From assembly GCF_014640195.1 (NCBI RefSeq), contig NZ_BMGM01000002.1, forward strand, positions 1 through 64,000: a DNA stretch of 64,000 nucleotides, read 5' to 3'. Source of the stretch: Psychroflexus planctonicus (GTDB lineage Bacteria > Bacteroidota > Bacteroidia > Flavobacteriales > Flavobacteriaceae). Made by a program: the position numbers and the translations under genes. The notes under the pieces are model-generated. The model searched no databases, was not told the origin of the DNA, and worked only from the letters and a program-made list of their open reading frames with translations. Below are positions 8,178 through 17,037 of the stretch, in pieces (positions within the stretch are counted from its first letter, which is position 1; each line of letters starts with the position of its first letter).

Positions 8178-8230
8178 AACAAGAAATCTCTGATTTCTTG
8201 TTGACAACCGACAACCGACAACCGACAACC
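8178..8230 (+). repeat. Perfect hairpin plus ACAACCG tandem repeat before hisA
   Basis: AACAAGAAATC at 8178-8188 pairs perfectly with GATTTCTTGTT at 8192-8202 around TCT (11-bp stem, 3-base loop). No T-run follows, so it is not a normal terminator. Directly after it the 7-base unit ACAACCG repeats about four times (8204-8230), ending eight bases before hisA. Confidence 0.75.
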
Positions 8231-8238
8231 CCAAACCC

Positions 8239-8967
8239 ATGAGAATCATACCCGCAATAGACATCATTGAAGGAAAATGTGTTCGCTTGACCAAAGGCGA
8301 TTACAATACCAAGAAAATATACAACGAAGATCCATTGGAAGTAGCTAAATCTTTTGAAGGCGTAGGAATTGAGTTTCTGCATTTAGTCGATTTAGACGGA
8401 GCTAAATCCAAGCACATTGTTAACCACAAAGTCCTAGAAAAAATAGCATGCAAAACCAACTTGAAAATCGATTTTGGCGGTGGATTAAAATCGGATGAAG
8501 ATTTAAAAATTGCTTTCGAATCAGGGGCAAATCAAATTACCGGCGGAAGTATCGCGGTAAAAGATCCAAGTATTTTTACGGCTTGGTTGACGAAATTCGG
8601 AAGTGAAAAAATCATCCTTGGAGCCGACTGTAAAGATGAAAAAATCGCTGTAAACGGTTGGCAAGATGAAAGTGAACTCGACATTCTTCCGTTTATTCAA
8701 AATTACCAAGAGGAAGGCATTCAATATGTAATTTGTACCGATATTTCAAAAGATGGCATGCTGCAAGGCCCGTCATTCGATTTGTATCAAAAAATCATTC
8801 AACAAACACCCGAAATCAAACTCATCGCTTCTGGTGGAATTTCAAATATCGATGAATTCCCAAAATTAGCTGAAATCGGTTGTGAAGGAGTAATTCTAGG
8901 AAAAGCGATTTATGAGAATAGGATTAGTTTGAAACAGATAGAACGGTATGTGGTAAGTTGGAAATAG
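8239..8967 (+). CDS. hisA: ProFAR isomerase
   Basis: Phosphoribosylformimino-5-aminoimidazole carboxamide ribotide isomerase, a TIM barrel that opens the ring of ProFAR to give PRFAR. 242 residues. The first catalytic Asp lies in [20 protein letters not shown] and the second in [13 protein letters not shown]; the phosphate-binding loops are [11 protein letters not shown] and [10 protein letters not shown]. Start ATG 8239 follows the ACAACCG repeats directly. The 3' end exists twice in the window (see the fragment at 8024). A 14-bp tandem repeat begins at the base after the stop codon. Confidence 0.95.
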   Translation: MRIIPAIDIIEGKCVRLTKGDYNTKKIYNEDPLEVAKSFEGVGIEFLHLVDLDGAKSKHIVNHKVLEKIACKTNLKIDFGGGLKSDEDLKIAFESGANQITGGSIAVKDPSIFTAWLTKFGSEKIILGADCKDEKIAVNGWQDESELDILPFIQNYQEEGIQYVICTDISKDGMLQGPSFDLYQKIIQQTPEIKLIASGGISNIDEFPKLAEIGCEGVILGKAIYENRISLKQIERYVVSWK

Positions 8968-9106
8968 GATATTAGAAGTGCGATATTGGAAGTACGATAT
9001 TAGAAGTACGATATTAGAAGTTGGATATTAGAAGTAGGATATTAGAAGTACGATAGTAGAAGCCTGCCTGCGTGACCTAGTCAGGCAGGTACGATATTAG
9101 AAGTAA
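8968..9106 (+). repeat. 14-bp tandem repeat GATATTAGAAGTAC with an inserted palindrome
   Basis: Units start at 8968, 8982, 8996, 9010, 9024, 9038, 9052 and 9093, each close to GATATTAGAAGTAC. After the truncated unit at 9052 the array is split by 30 bases (9063-9092) that hold CCTGCCTG and CAGGCAGG as an 8-bp inverted repeat around an 11-base loop. The array starts immediately after the hisA stop codon. Looser copies continue to about 9135. Confidence 0.85.
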
Positions 9107-9211
9107 AAAATATGATATTAAAAGTTAAAAGGATTAAATACGAATTTTAGATGTTTAAATTGAGTGACATGGTCTTAATTTCTTTATTTTAACTAAATAA
9201 AACCAATTCCT

Positions 9212-9577
9212 ATGAAAAATGAGATACTTAATAGAACAAAAGCTTTTGCTATAGATTGTTGGAAATTTTGTTTTCTAGTTCCAAAGTCTCGTGAATTTAA
9301 TGCTTATGTAAACCAATTAATAAGGTGTTCTAGTTCAGTTGGTGCGAATTATCGAGCTTCACAAAGAGCCAAATCTACACGCGATTTTATTAATAAATTG
9401 AAAATTGTGGAAGAAGAAGCAGACGAAAGTCTGTATTGATTAGAACTTTTTGAAGAAGTCTTGCCTGAGAAAAAAGACATTATTTTACCACTACAAACAG
9501 AAGCAAAAGAACTCTTAGCCATCATGGTGGCATCAATCAATACAGCAAGGGCCAATCAATATAAAAAAAGTAAATAA
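9212..9577 (+). pseudogene. Four-helix-bundle protein (23S rRNA intervening-sequence type) with in-frame TGA
   Basis: The frame from ATG 9212 matches the four-helix-bundle family first known from 23S rRNA intervening sequences (N-terminal RTKAFAIDCWKF, then IRCSSSVGANYRASQRAKS and FINKLKIVEEEADESLY). At 9437-9439 a TGA stands where relatives normally have Trp (…ESLYWLELFEE…); the same frame then continues with good family sequence to TAA 9575-9577. Without the stop the protein would have about 121 residues, the usual length. One point mutation (TGG to TGA) explains it; a 75-residue stub may still be made. It interrupts the his operon between hisA and hisF and is flanked by opposite-facing copies of one repeat (8968-9106 and 9598-9722). 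Confidence 0.85.
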
Positions 9578-9597
9578 TGAGCCGTTTTGCACTTAAC

Positions 9598-9722
9598 TTT
9601 TTACTTCTAATATTCAATCTCAACTTTTAATATCTAATATCTAACTTTTAATATTTAACTTTTTCATCTAACTTTTAACTTCAAATATTTAATATCGAAC
9701 TTTTAATATCAAACTTCTAACT
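9598..9722 (-). repeat. Inverted copy of the GATATTAGAAGT repeat array
   Basis: On the plus strand this reads ACTTCTAATATT, AACTTTTAATATC, TAATATCTAACTTTTAA and similar, the reverse complement of the unit after hisA, though more degenerate. With the array at 8968-9106 it forms a long imperfect inverted repeat around the four-helix-bundle gene. It ends seven bases before hisF. Confidence 0.78.
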
Positions 9723-9729
9723 TTAAGCC

Positions 9730-10485
9730 ATGCAAACCAAACGAATCATCCCTTGTTTAGACATCAAAAACGGTCGCACCGTAAAAGGAATCAATTTTGA
9801 AGGACTGCGAGATGCCGGAGATCCAGTTGATTTAGCGGAATTATATTCAGAAAACGGAGCAGACGAACTGGTATTTCTGGATATTTCAGCAACCGAAGAA
9901 CGCCGTAAAACCTTAGCACAATTGGTAGAGCGAATAGCCGAACGAATTAATATTCCATTTACAGTTGGTGGCGGTATTTCCAGTATTGAAGATGTAGAAT
10001 TGCTATTGAATTCGGGAGCCGATAAAGTTTCTATCAATTCCGCAGCGGTCAAAAATCCTGAGTTAATCACCCAAATTTCCAAGCGATTCGGGAATCAATG
10101 TGTGGTGGTGGCTATCGATGCGAAACTGATTGAAGGTGAATGGAAAGTTCATTTAGTAGGAGGGAAGCAACCTACGGAAATCGATTTATTCGATTGGGCT
10201 CAAGAAGTAGAAAAGCTTGGAGCAGGTGAAATTTTATTCACATCCATGAATAACGATGGTACCAAAGCGGGATTTGCAAATGAAGCCTTGGCAAAATTGT
10301 CTAGTTTGGTAAATATTCCGATTATTGCTTCAGGTGGAGCAGGAAATAAAGCTCATTTTTTAGAAACATTTCAAAAAGGAAAATCCGATGCCGCTTTGGC
10401 TGCAAGTGTTTTTCACTTTAAAGAAATAGAACTACCCAGTTTAAAAAACTATTTATCAACTAACGGCATATTAGTACGATTATGA
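9730..10485 (+). CDS. hisF: Imidazole glycerol phosphate synthase, cyclase subunit
   Basis: TIM-barrel partner of HisH: uses ammonia and PRFAR to form imidazole glycerol phosphate and AICAR. 251 residues. Catalytic Asp residues lie in [15 protein letters not shown] and in [12 protein letters not shown], where NND replaces the more usual DRD but the key Asp remains. Phosphate loops are [10 protein letters not shown] and [11 protein letters not shown]. The 4-base overlap with hisIE (ATGA at 10482-10485) shows that the tight arrangement of the operon resumes here. Confidence 0.95.
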   Translation: MQTKRIIPCLDIKNGRTVKGINFEGLRDAGDPVDLAELYSENGADELVFLDISATEERRKTLAQLVERIAERINIPFTVGGGISSIEDVELLLNSGADKVSINSAAVKNPELITQISKRFGNQCVVVAIDAKLIEGEWKVHLVGGKQPTEIDLFDWAQEVEKLGAGEILFTSMNNDGTKAGFANEALAKLSSLVNIPIIASGGAGNKAHFLETFQKGKSDAALAASVFHFKEIELPSLKNYLSTNGILVRL

Positions 10486-11099
10486 ATATAACAGAACAAG
10501 CAGATTTCAGCAAAAGCGAAGACGGATTACTTCCCGCTATTATACAAGATGCACAAACTAAAAACGTGCTTATGTTGGGTTATATGAATTTGGAAGCTTT
10601 GGAAAAAACAATGACTTCCAAAAAAGTCACTTTTTACAGCAGAAGCAAAAAACGGCTGTGGACCAAAGGCGAAGAAAGCGGCAACTTCTTGGTATTGAAG
10701 TCCATTGAATTGGATTGCGACCAAGATACGTTTTTAGTTCAAGTGAATCCACACGGACCGACATGCCACAAAGGAACGGACACCTGTTGGGGAAATGAAA
10801 ATGAATCTAATTTTGGTTTTTTAAGTGAATTGGAAAGGATAATCGAATCCCGAAAAAATTCAACTTCAGAAAAAAGTTATGTGGCTTCATTATTTGAAAG
10901 TGGAATCAACAAAATAGCTCAAAAAGTGGGTGAAGAAGCTGTTGAAGTGGTAATTGAAGCCAAAGATGAAAACGACGACTTGTTTTTAAATGAAAGTGCA
11001 GATTTGCTTTTTCACTATTTGATTTTATTGAAGGCCAAAGGCTTCAGTTTGAAAGCGATTGAACAGGTTTTGTTAGAAAGGTCCAATAAAAATAAATAG
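10482..11099 (+). CDS. hisI: Bifunctional phosphoribosyl-AMP cyclohydrolase / phosphoribosyl-ATP pyrophosphatase
   Basis: HisIE fusion for steps two and three of the pathway. The N-terminal ~115 residues are the cyclohydrolase ([27 protein letters not shown], and the metal-binding [10 protein letters not shown] and [12 protein letters not shown]). The C-terminal ~90 residues are the pyrophosphohydrolase, a MazG-like helical domain with [17 protein letters not shown]. 205 residues is typical. Last gene of the his operon; it completes the pathway, except that PRPP comes from elsewhere. No convincing T-rich terminator follows, only a weak hairpin at 11155-11178. Confidence 0.95.
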   Translation: MNITEQADFSKSEDGLLPAIIQDAQTKNVLMLGYMNLEALEKTMTSKKVTFYSRSKKRLWTKGEESGNFLVLKSIELDCDQDTFLVQVNPHGPTCHKGTDTCWGNENESNFGFLSELERIIESRKNSTSEKSYVASLFESGINKIAQKVGEEAVEVVIEAKDENDDLFLNESADLLFHYLILLKAKGFSLKAIEQVLLERSNKNK

Positions 11100-11576
11100 G
11101 TTAGTTGGCTTCATTTTCAATTTAAAATTGGTGTAGGTTTGACTGTTTTCCAACATCTTACTATTTATAAAGTAAGATCAAGCTTCTTATTGTTTCAATT
11201 ATTCAGATAGTTCAAATAAATTCTAAATTTTTCCTATAAGTATTTAGGACTAAGGGCGAAGTGTACACGTATTTTTTCACGGGCGATACACAACAACAAT
11301 TTCAACTGTATTTTAAATAGTCTTCAATATTAAATGTATATAAACTGCATTCGCTTTAAATAATAGCAAATCAATAAAGAATAAAATTATGCTCCCATTT
11401 TAATTTAGACCTTAAGGAAAAATAACAAACAAATTTTTCTATAGATTTTCATTAAAATTATTAATTGTCGTATAAATATTACAAAAAATGAGTTTATATG
11501 ATGCAAATCATAGAATTAATTCTACAAAAAATATATCTTTACCGTATAAAGCTAGTAGCAATTAAATCTACAAAAG
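11100..11576. other. AT-rich gap between the his operon and a T9SS gene
   Basis: I see no gene here. ATCTTACT at 11155 pairs with AGTAAGAT at 11171 (8-bp stem, 8-base loop), but no T-run follows. Near the right end TATCTTTA at 11534-11541 matches seven of eight promoter positions (TAnnTTTG) and may serve the gene at 11577; no TTG stands at the right distance. The rest looks unstructured. Confidence 0.5.
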
Positions 11577-14500
11577 ATGAAAACATCTATACACATATCG
11601 GTAAAGTATCATTTTTCTTATTGGATAGTTATTTTGATGGCTATTTTTTCTACTTCAATAAGTTTTGGACAAGAATTAGGAGATTTACGTTCAAGACAAA
11701 ATGGGAATTGGACAAATGCATCTACTTGGGAAGAATGGAATGGCTCCAGTTGGTCTAACACCAGTACCCAGCCAGCTAGCTTGTTTGAAGGAAACATTGA
11801 AATCAGACACACTGTTTATACTGGTTCTTTTCAAACATTTTGGATTTGGACTTATCCTGTAGATGCAGAAAGACGAATTGAGGGAGACCTAAAAATTTCT
11901 AGCGGTACATTACAGCTTACTCAAGCCAATTCAGGGGATAACTTAAGAACTTTTGTAAGTGGAGACTTTACAATAACAGGAGGAGCTTTATCTTTTTATG
12001 GCGGAACAGAATCAGGTTCTTCTACAAACGCAGGGGTTTTAGCTGTAGATGGAAACGTAAATCTGTTAGGTGGAAATATTGTGAGCAATTCTATTAGGCT
12101 TCCATCTGGTATATATTTTACAGGAGATACTACACAAACATTACAATGTAATATTAATCTTTCATCTCAAATAATCAATCGTTTTTACCTATCCACAGGA
12201 CATCTTGGCATTAGTGAAATCTATGGAGGCACGAATGTTTCTACGGTGTACGGAACAACAGAATTAATTTATTCAGACACACAAACATGGCCAACATCAG
12301 GCAACCTGCTTCAAGACTTCACTGTTCAAGCTTCTGGTGTTGTTAGTATGACAAAGAGTAGAGAAATAAATGCTGCTTTAAACTTGAATAGTGGTGTTCT
12401 AGATGTAAGTCAACATAGCTTAAAATTCTCTGGAAATACATTTTTTAAAAAAGAAGGAAAAATACGTCAACAAGATAGCGAAGGTGAACTAAACTTTGCA
12501 AACCAATCGCTTATTTCTATTCCTGATGAAACTTTTGAAGGAGCTGTATCTAATTTTACTATTTCACAATCTGGAGGTATAAAAATGCAGAGTGATTTAT
12601 CGATCTCAAGGAGCCTAAATTTGAATGCTGAAAACTCTAACATTACCGATGGATTATTAGACATGGTGATTAATTACGGCAGTTATGCTCAAGTTGAATA
12701 CGGGACAGACCCTAATTTTGCTGACAGTACACAACCTTTTAATAATTTGAATTCGTATATTTTATATATGGGCGAGAATGCTTCAACTAACGGAATAGGG
12801 GATGTAACAGGTAAAGTAAAAAGAAATACAATAGTTAATAATAAAACGTATGATTTTGGAAATTCTGAAACACGAATTTCGTTTAATTCTCCAACAGGAG
12901 CTAGCGGATTACCAGAATCAATGTTATTTACCATCACTAGAGGAGATTATGGTGAGCATGTCGATAATTTAGGAGAAGATACAGAGTTGTTTCTTTTCGA
13001 TGAAAACACAGGGAATCCACTTACTGGACCTAGAAGTGCAGTGAAGCGTTTGTATCAAATACAGTATGCTGCTAGTGTAGATTTACCAGGCAGCACTAGA
13101 TTTACTTTACGTATGGCTTATCAACCAGAAGAACTAAACACCAATTCTAGTGCAGAGTTAATTACTTGGGATCATCATTTACCCTACAATGGTATTACAC
13201 CTCATGAACATGGAAAAACAGCTAATAATTTAGAAGAAAATTGGATTGAATTATCTAATCACTCTGTATTGTACTTAACAAAAGAAGGTGCTATTTCTGG
13301 AGCTGGAACGCTTACTAAATACTGGATGCTTTCTGAAAAAGAAACCATTGGAGAATATGTTTGGGTTGGAGCAACAGACGGTGGAAGTAGTAATTGGAAT
13401 GTTGTTTCGAATTGGTCTGGTAGTAAAATTCCTAATGAAACTTCTGATGTTTATATTCCTAGTTCATATAATTTTCCGCCTATAATAAATGAAAATTCAG
13501 GATATGGTGATGGAAACCAAGAAAATCCTGGAATAGTTGAAGGTGAAGTTAGAATGCGTACTATTGAAATTGCACCTGATGCAGAATTAATGACAGAAGG
13601 AGCTCCTGATATTTATATGTATGGCGGACCCAACTATGCTGGTGGAGGTTTAAATTATGGTACATTCAATATATTGGGAAGCTTAAATTCCAGTGAAAGT
13701 ACTTTCTATTTAATGGATGGTTCAACTTCTTCTGAAGCAACACTTAATGGTAATTTAAAATTCTATAATTTAGTAGCAGATGAAAACGCCAATGTAAAAG
13801 TTCAATCTAATACAGAAATTGAAATTGTAAACAATTTAAGTATTCCAGCAACGGCAAACTTTAATGCAGTAACAAATCCAAACACGATTTATTTTACCGG
13901 TAAAAATCAAAATATTCCCAATCCTGGAACTGTAAATGTGGGATATTATAATATGGTTCTAAATGGAAATAATTCAACTTTACCTTCAAACTTGAATGTG
14001 AAAGGAGACTTGGTAATCAACGAACAAAATTTAAATTTCAACACTACTCAAGTTGTTTTTGACGGCAATACAGAACAGTTTATTTTAAGTGATTCCTTGG
14101 TTACTCAGAGTTTAAAAGAAGTTGTAATCAATAATGAATCTGTTGTGAAGTCTGATATCAAGGAACTGAGAATTGATAATTTACAATTAACTTCTGGTAC
14201 ATTTGAAGCAGGCATCAATAATAAGGTAGTTTTTGAAAATGCAATTGTTCGAAACAATGGAATACTTGGAGGCATGGGCACATTCGAATTTTTAGGTCCT
14301 AACGAAATTGAGAATAATCTATTTCTAAATAATCGTTCAAGTGCTAATATTACTTTAAATAAAAATACAACTACAACTACAACTAACTTTTCAATTCCTA
14401 ACAACTTTGCAGTAGATGCTAACCTACATTTAGAAAATGGTATAATTCCGCTAGGTACTAACACATTGGAATTAGGTGGAAATTTAAGCGCTAATTTAGG

Positions 14501-16274
14501 TAGATTAAATGCGAGTAATGCAGAAATAGTTTTTTCTGGAAATACCACTCAAGCTTTATCAGGAAATGCCTTTAGTAGTAATTTAGTAAAAGATATTGCT
14601 ATGACGGGTTCAGGAACTTATCAACTAGAAAGTCCTGTAAAATTAACAGGTGTTTTAAGACCTAACTCAGGAGTATTAAACAGTAACGCCAATTTGGTTT
14701 TTAAATCTAGTCAAGAGCGTACAGCAGTTGTTGGTGAAATAGGTGCTGGCGCGGACATTACAGGAAGTGTTCAAGTTGAACGTTTTATACCGGCAAGAAG
14801 AGCTTTTAGATTTTTAAATCCTACAATAACAAGTACTCAAACAATCCACCAAAACTGGCAAGAAGGAGCAACTGCTTATAATGATAATCCAAATCCAGGA
14901 TATGGAACGCACATAACTGGAACAAATGAGCCATCTCCCAATCCTAGTAGTGCAGATGGACAAAATGGATTTGATTGGAACCCTTCTGGAAATCCATCTT
15001 TATTTTATTTCGACAATATAAATCAATCGTGGAACCCCGTAACAAACACAGATCAAAATGTAATTGAAGCTAATGTACCCTATCGTTTATTGGTTCGTGG
15101 TTCTAGAGCCATAGACATAGCTTCTAATGCTGCTACTCCAGATAATACCGTATTGCGATCTTCAGGAACATTAAACAAAAACATTATTACACACAGTGAT
15201 AACCTGAACAATGCTTTTCAGAGACCTAATTTTATTGGGAATCCATATCAAGCCCCTGTAGATTTAGCGCTTGTAATAGAGTCTTCGATTAATGTAAATA
15301 ATTTTGTTCAAATCTGGGATCCAAACATTGGTGGAGCAAATCCAATTCCAGGTCAGCCAGGCGGTAGAGGAGCTTTTACAACCATTGATGTTGCAAACAA
15401 TACCACAAGTAATGAAGATTCAGATGCAAACCGATTTTTACAACCAGGACAAGCCGCTTTCTTTTATGCCATAAATGATGAGCAACCTTTTGAAATTGTG
15501 TTTCAAGAAAATCATAAAGCTGTAGATACACCACAAACAGAAGTTTTTAGCACTGAATCACCTGATCAAAAATTAGCCATACAACTCTATGATAAAGCTT
15601 CATATTTGAACGGAAACACTTCCTTAGATGCAGTTTTGATTCGTTTCGCTTCTAATTTCAATGAAAACCTTAATGTTGAAGATGCGTTAAAACTTGAAAA
15701 TATTGACGAAAATTTTGCACGAATTGAAAACGGAAAATTAATTTCGATTGAACAAAGAGCTTTACCAACTGAAAATGAAGCATTAGCTTTATTTGTAAAT
15801 CAGTATAGACATCAAGAATATGTTTTTCAAGTTGATGCCACATCGTTACCTGAAAATACAAAAGTATTTTTGGAAGATAATTACTTGAATGAAATTATAG
15901 ATTTAGAAAATCTAGATTACACTTACGAATTTTCTGTAGATGAAAGTATAAATGCTTCAAAAGCCTTTAATAGGTTTAGTTTAGTGTTTGAAGAAGTAAG
16001 TTTAAACACAACCGATTTTGCAAAAAATGATTTTGTTATTTATCCAAATCCAATTGTAAATAATCAGTTTCAAATTACAAGTTCTACTCTGGCTAACGAA
16101 ACCGCTATTGTATCCATTTTTGACTTAGTTGGAAAGCAAGTATTCAGCAAGGAAGTAGATTTTGATGAAACAGGAAATAAAACTTTTAAAGAAATCAATT
16201 TAAAAACTGGACTATATTTAATGCAAGTTCATCACAAGGATTTTCAAACTAGTAAAAAGATTATTGTAAAATAA
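11577..16274 (+). CDS. Large secreted protein with T9SS type A sorting domain
   Basis: 1565 residues. A signal peptide is visible (hydrophobic run about 14-30, cleavage likely after SFG). The body is built from Asn/Ser/Gly-rich beta repeats of the form LxLxSGxLxxxxxxLxFSGN, such as LNLNSGVLDVSQHSLKFSGN, suggesting a beta-solenoid. The segment GTLTKYWMLSEKETIGEYVWVG and what follows look like a second repeat block. The last ~80 residues (IYPNPIVNNQF…GLYLMQVHHKDFQTSKKIIVK) are a Por_Secre_tail domain, so the protein is exported by T9SS and probably attached to or released from the surface. No catalytic motif was recognised; adhesin or cell-surface role is inference. Single gene with its own terminator. 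Confidence 0.88.
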   Translation: MKTSIHISVKYHFSYWIVILMAIFSTSISFGQELGDLRSRQNGNWTNASTWEEWNGSSWSNTSTQPASLFEGNIEIRHTVYTGSFQTFWIWTYPVDAERRIEGDLKISSGTLQLTQANSGDNLRTFVSGDFTITGGALSFYGGTESGSSTNAGVLAVDGNVNLLGGNIVSNSIRLPSGIYFTGDTTQTLQCNINLSSQIINRFYLSTGHLGISEIYGGTNVSTVYGTTELIYSDTQTWPTSGNLLQDFTVQASGVVSMTKSREINAALNLNSGVLDVSQHSLKFSGNTFFKKEGKIRQQDSEGELNFANQSLISIPDETFEGAVSNFTISQSGGIKMQSDLSISRSLNLNAENSNITDGLLDMVINYGSYAQVEYGTDPNFADSTQPFNNLNSYILYMGENASTNGIGDVTGKVKRNTIVNNKTYDFGNSETRISFNSPTGASGLPESMLFTITRGDYGEHVDNLGEDTELFLFDENTGNPLTGPRSAVKRLYQIQYAASVDLPGSTRFTLRMAYQPEELNTNSSAELITWDHHLPYNGITPHEHGKTANNLEENWIELSNHSVLYLTKEGAISGAGTLTKYWMLSEKETIGEYVWVGATDGGSSNWNVVSNWSGSKIPNETSDVYIPSSYNFPPIINENSGYGDGNQENPGIVEGEVRMRTIEIAPDAELMTEGAPDIYMYGGPNYAGGGLNYGTFNILGSLNSSESTFYLMDGSTSSEATLNGNLKFYNLVADENANVKVQSNTEIEIVNNLSIPATANFNAVTNPNTIYFTGKNQNIPNPGTVNVGYYNMVLNGNNSTLPSNLNVKGDLVINEQNLNFNTTQVVFDGNTEQFILSDSLVTQSLKEVVINNESVVKSDIKELRIDNLQLTSGTFEAGINNKVVFENAIVRNNGILGGMGTFEFLGPNEIENNLFLNNRSSANITLNKNTTTTTTNFSIPNNFAVDANLHLENGIIPLGTNTLELGGNLSANLGRLNASNAEIVFSGNTTQALSGNAFSSNLVKDIAMTGSGTYQLESPVKLTGVLRPNSGVLNSNANLVFKSSQERTAVVGEIGAGADITGSVQVERFIPARRAFRFLNPTITSTQTIHQNWQEGATAYNDNPNPGYGTHITGTNEPSPNPSSADGQNGFDWNPSGNPSLFYFDNINQSWNPVTNTDQNVIEANVPYRLLVRGSRAIDIASNAATPDNTVLRSSGTLNKNIITHSDNLNNAFQRPNFIGNPYQAPVDLALVIESSINVNNFVQIWDPNIGGANPIPGQPGGRGAFTTIDVANNTTSNEDSDANRFLQPGQAAFFYAINDEQPFEIVFQENHKAVDTPQTEVFSTESPDQKLAIQLYDKASYLNGNTSLDAVLIRFASNFNENLNVEDALKLENIDENFARIENGKLISIEQRALPTENEALALFVNQYRHQEYVFQVDATSLPENTKVFLEDNYLNEIIDLENLDYTYEFSVDESINASKAFNRFSLVFEEVSLNTTDFAKNDFVIYPNPIVNNQFQITSSTLANETAIVSIFDLVGKQVFSKEVDFDETGNKTFKEINLKTGLYLMQVHHKDFQTSKKIIVK

Positions 16275-16286
16275 TTAATCTTTAGC

Positions 16287-16322
16287 AAAAAGGGCAGAAA
16301 ATCAATTTTTTGCCCTTTTTTT
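16287..16322 (+). terminator. Terminator of the T9SS cargo gene
   Basis: AAAAAGGGCA at 16287-16296 pairs with TGCCCTTTTT at 16311-16320, followed by more T. Confidence 0.88.
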
Positions 16323-16400
16323 ATTACTATAAGATGAAATTAAAATGTACTTCAATATTCAAAAAACTTTTATTTTTTGTTGCGCAATAAGTATAACATA

Positions 16401-16916
16401 TCATTCTAAAAGTAAAGCTTTTATTTCTTCGTTAGTAGAGTCTTCGGCATAATCTAAGGCAGATTTTCCTTTTTTGTCTTGATGGTTAAGGTCAACATCG
16501 GCTTTTAAGAGTTTTTTGATAATCTCTGTTTGTTCAAACATCACCGCATAAATGATGGCATTTACACCATTTTGGTCAACTGCATTTACATTTGGATTTT
16601 GTGCTAAAATTAATTCAACCAATTCCTGATTTCCTTTTACCACTGCTGCCATCAACGGTGTTCCATAGGCACTATCGATGTTGACCTTGGCTCCAGCTTT
16701 TATTAAGTATTTGGCAACGGCTTCATTTTCATAATACACGGCTAATAAAATGGGAGAAAATCCTTTTTCGGAAACCGAGTTGACCAATGCTGGATTTTCT
16801 TCTACTAAATTTTTGGCTTCGTTTAGGCTTCCTTCACGAGCAACATCAAAAATGGTATTCTGTGCATACGAACAAAAACTTAAAAAGAATAAACTTGTAA
16901 GGAGTATATTTTTCAT
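16401..16916 (-). CDS. Secreted or periplasmic ankyrin-repeat protein
   Basis: 171 residues with a signal peptide (MKNILLTSLFFLSFCSYAQ) followed by about four ankyrin repeats: EKGFSPILLAVYYENEAVAKYLIKAG, YGTPLMAAVVKGNQELVELIL, QNGVNAIIYAVMFEQTEIIKKLL, KKGKSALDYA. Each shows the typical TPLxxA-like start or the VxxLL helix. Such small exported ankyrin proteins are common in Bacteroidota; in other bacteria they can sit beside catalase genes, but no such gene is here. The partner protein is unknown. Single gene, convergent with the T9SS gene before it. Confidence 0.85.
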   Translation of the reverse strand: MKNILLTSLFFLSFCSYAQNTIFDVAREGSLNEAKNLVEENPALVNSVSEKGFSPILLAVYYENEAVAKYLIKAGAKVNIDSAYGTPLMAAVVKGNQELVELILAQNPNVNAVDQNGVNAIIYAVMFEQTEIIKKLLKADVDLNHQDKKGKSALDYAEDSTNEEIKALLLE

Positions 16917-17037
16917 TGGAATATTTTTTTTGCAAAGATTCTGAAATTCAATTTTACAACCATTTTTAACTAACTATTCTAACAAAAGTTTAATAACCTG
17001 AGTTCGATTATAATCACAAAGTCAAAATCAATAAGCA

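Noticed and set aside
8008-8382. Open frames on the minus strand across the hisH-hisA gap
   Set aside because: They run through the duplicated hisA fragment, tandem repeats and the start of hisA; artefacts of repeat sequence.
9437-9439. TGA read as selenocysteine or Trp
   Set aside because: No reason to expect recoding: the family has Trp here, no SECIS-like structure is evident and the product is not a redox enzyme. A nonsense mutation is simpler.
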